Source: Streptomyces sp. 1-11 (GTDB taxonomy: Bacteria > Actinomycetota > Actinomycetes > Streptomycetales > Streptomycetaceae). From it: a DNA stretch of 64,000 bases. The stretch covers positions 1-64,000 of the forward strand of contig NZ_BJTV01000012.1 of NCBI RefSeq assembly GCF_007176755.1, read 5' to 3'. Positions within the stretch are counted from its first letter, which is position 1. Each line of letters begins with the position of its first letter. A model generated the notes under the pieces. The model was not told the DNA's origin, did no database searches, and saw only the letters and a program-made list of their open reading frames with translations. Positions 63,987 through 64,000 of the stretch are shown here, one piece after another. A program made the translations under genes and the position numbers.

Positions 63987-64000
63987 GTGCACCGGTTCCA
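63987..64000 (+). CDS. Start of a gene cut by the right edge
   Basis: GTG at 63987 follows GGGAGGA (63974-63980) at a normal 6-nt spacing, and a promoter-like pair lies at 63894-63922. Only four codons are visible, so the product cannot be named. Confidence 0.4.

Overview
The window reads as a stretch of a Streptomyces chromosome. It is very GC-rich, third codon positions are almost all G or C, GTG starts are common, genes are densely packed with many 4-bp start/stop overlaps, and secreted hydrolases, lipoproteins and two-component pairs abound. From memory (not checked) the order glgE, glgP, M4 protease, glgX, EF-hand protein, sdaA-glyA-gcvH-gcvT, peptide ABC operon, cysteine desulfurase, mnmA matches the conserved core region of S. 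coelicolor around SCO5443-SCO5489. I see no rRNA, tRNA, insertion sequence, prophage, CRISPR array or biosynthetic cluster; this is core chromosome with small lineage-specific insertions.

Layout. 1-4.6 kb: glycogen/alpha-glucan metabolism, with glgE (cut by the left edge) divergent from glgP, then a DUF1990 gene. 4.6-8.6 kb: two paralogous secreted M4 zinc metalloproteases. 8.9-16.1 kb: a minus-strand operon of four half-size ABC exporters forming two heterodimer pairs. 16.3-19.9 kb: an ABC-2 exporter (ATPase plus permease) and a NarL-type two-component pair. 19.9-22.2 kb: glgX. 22.4-25.0 kb: two L,D-transpeptidase lipoproteins. 25.2-28.9 kb: an enoyl-CoA hydratase-like protein, an RsbW-like ATPase, and a NodB-like lipoprotein coupled to a beta-propeller lipoprotein. 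28.9-32.7 kb: an acetyltransferase, an EF-hand protein, an F420-type reductase, a GH25 muramidase, and a LuxR regulator overlapping an unannotated 38-residue two-cysteine peptide. 33.1-37.5 kb: secreted M28 aminopeptidase, second two-component pair, small secreted protein. 37.6-44.9 kb: a serine/glycine island (L-serine dehydratase, SHMT, glycine cleavage H and T proteins behind a glycine riboswitch, two SseB-family proteins). 45.2-51.9 kb: oligopeptide ABC operon. 52.0-59.3 kb: M1 peptidase with a TTA codon, a TRIC-like channel, a membrane esterase, thioesterase, DinB-type protein, WYL regulator, FabR-like TetR regulator and two small membrane proteins. 59.5-64 kb: cysteine desulfurase, a TPP riboswitch facing the wrong way, an amidase, mnmA and an XRE-type regulator.

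How the genes fit together. GlgE, GlgP and GlgX build, shorten and debranch alpha-glucan. SdaA, GlyA, GcvH and GcvT connect serine, glycine and one-carbon units under glycine control. The cysteine desulfurase probably supplies sulfur to MnmA for tRNA 2-thiouridine. The proteases, aminopeptidases and peptide importer make a plausible extracellular peptide-scavenging set. Wall enzymes (two L,D-transpeptidases, GH25, amidase) are scattered among them.

Points most worth a second look: the TPP riboswitch with no sense-strand gene, pointing antisense into the cysteine desulfurase; the LuxR/two-cysteine-peptide pair; an ABC exporter heterodimer with one ATP site lost entirely; a NodB-family lipoprotein without its catalytic aspartates; a DppF-type ATPase with a long Ala/Glu/Lys/Pro tail; and the only in-frame TTA codon I noticed, in the signal peptide of the M1 peptidase.
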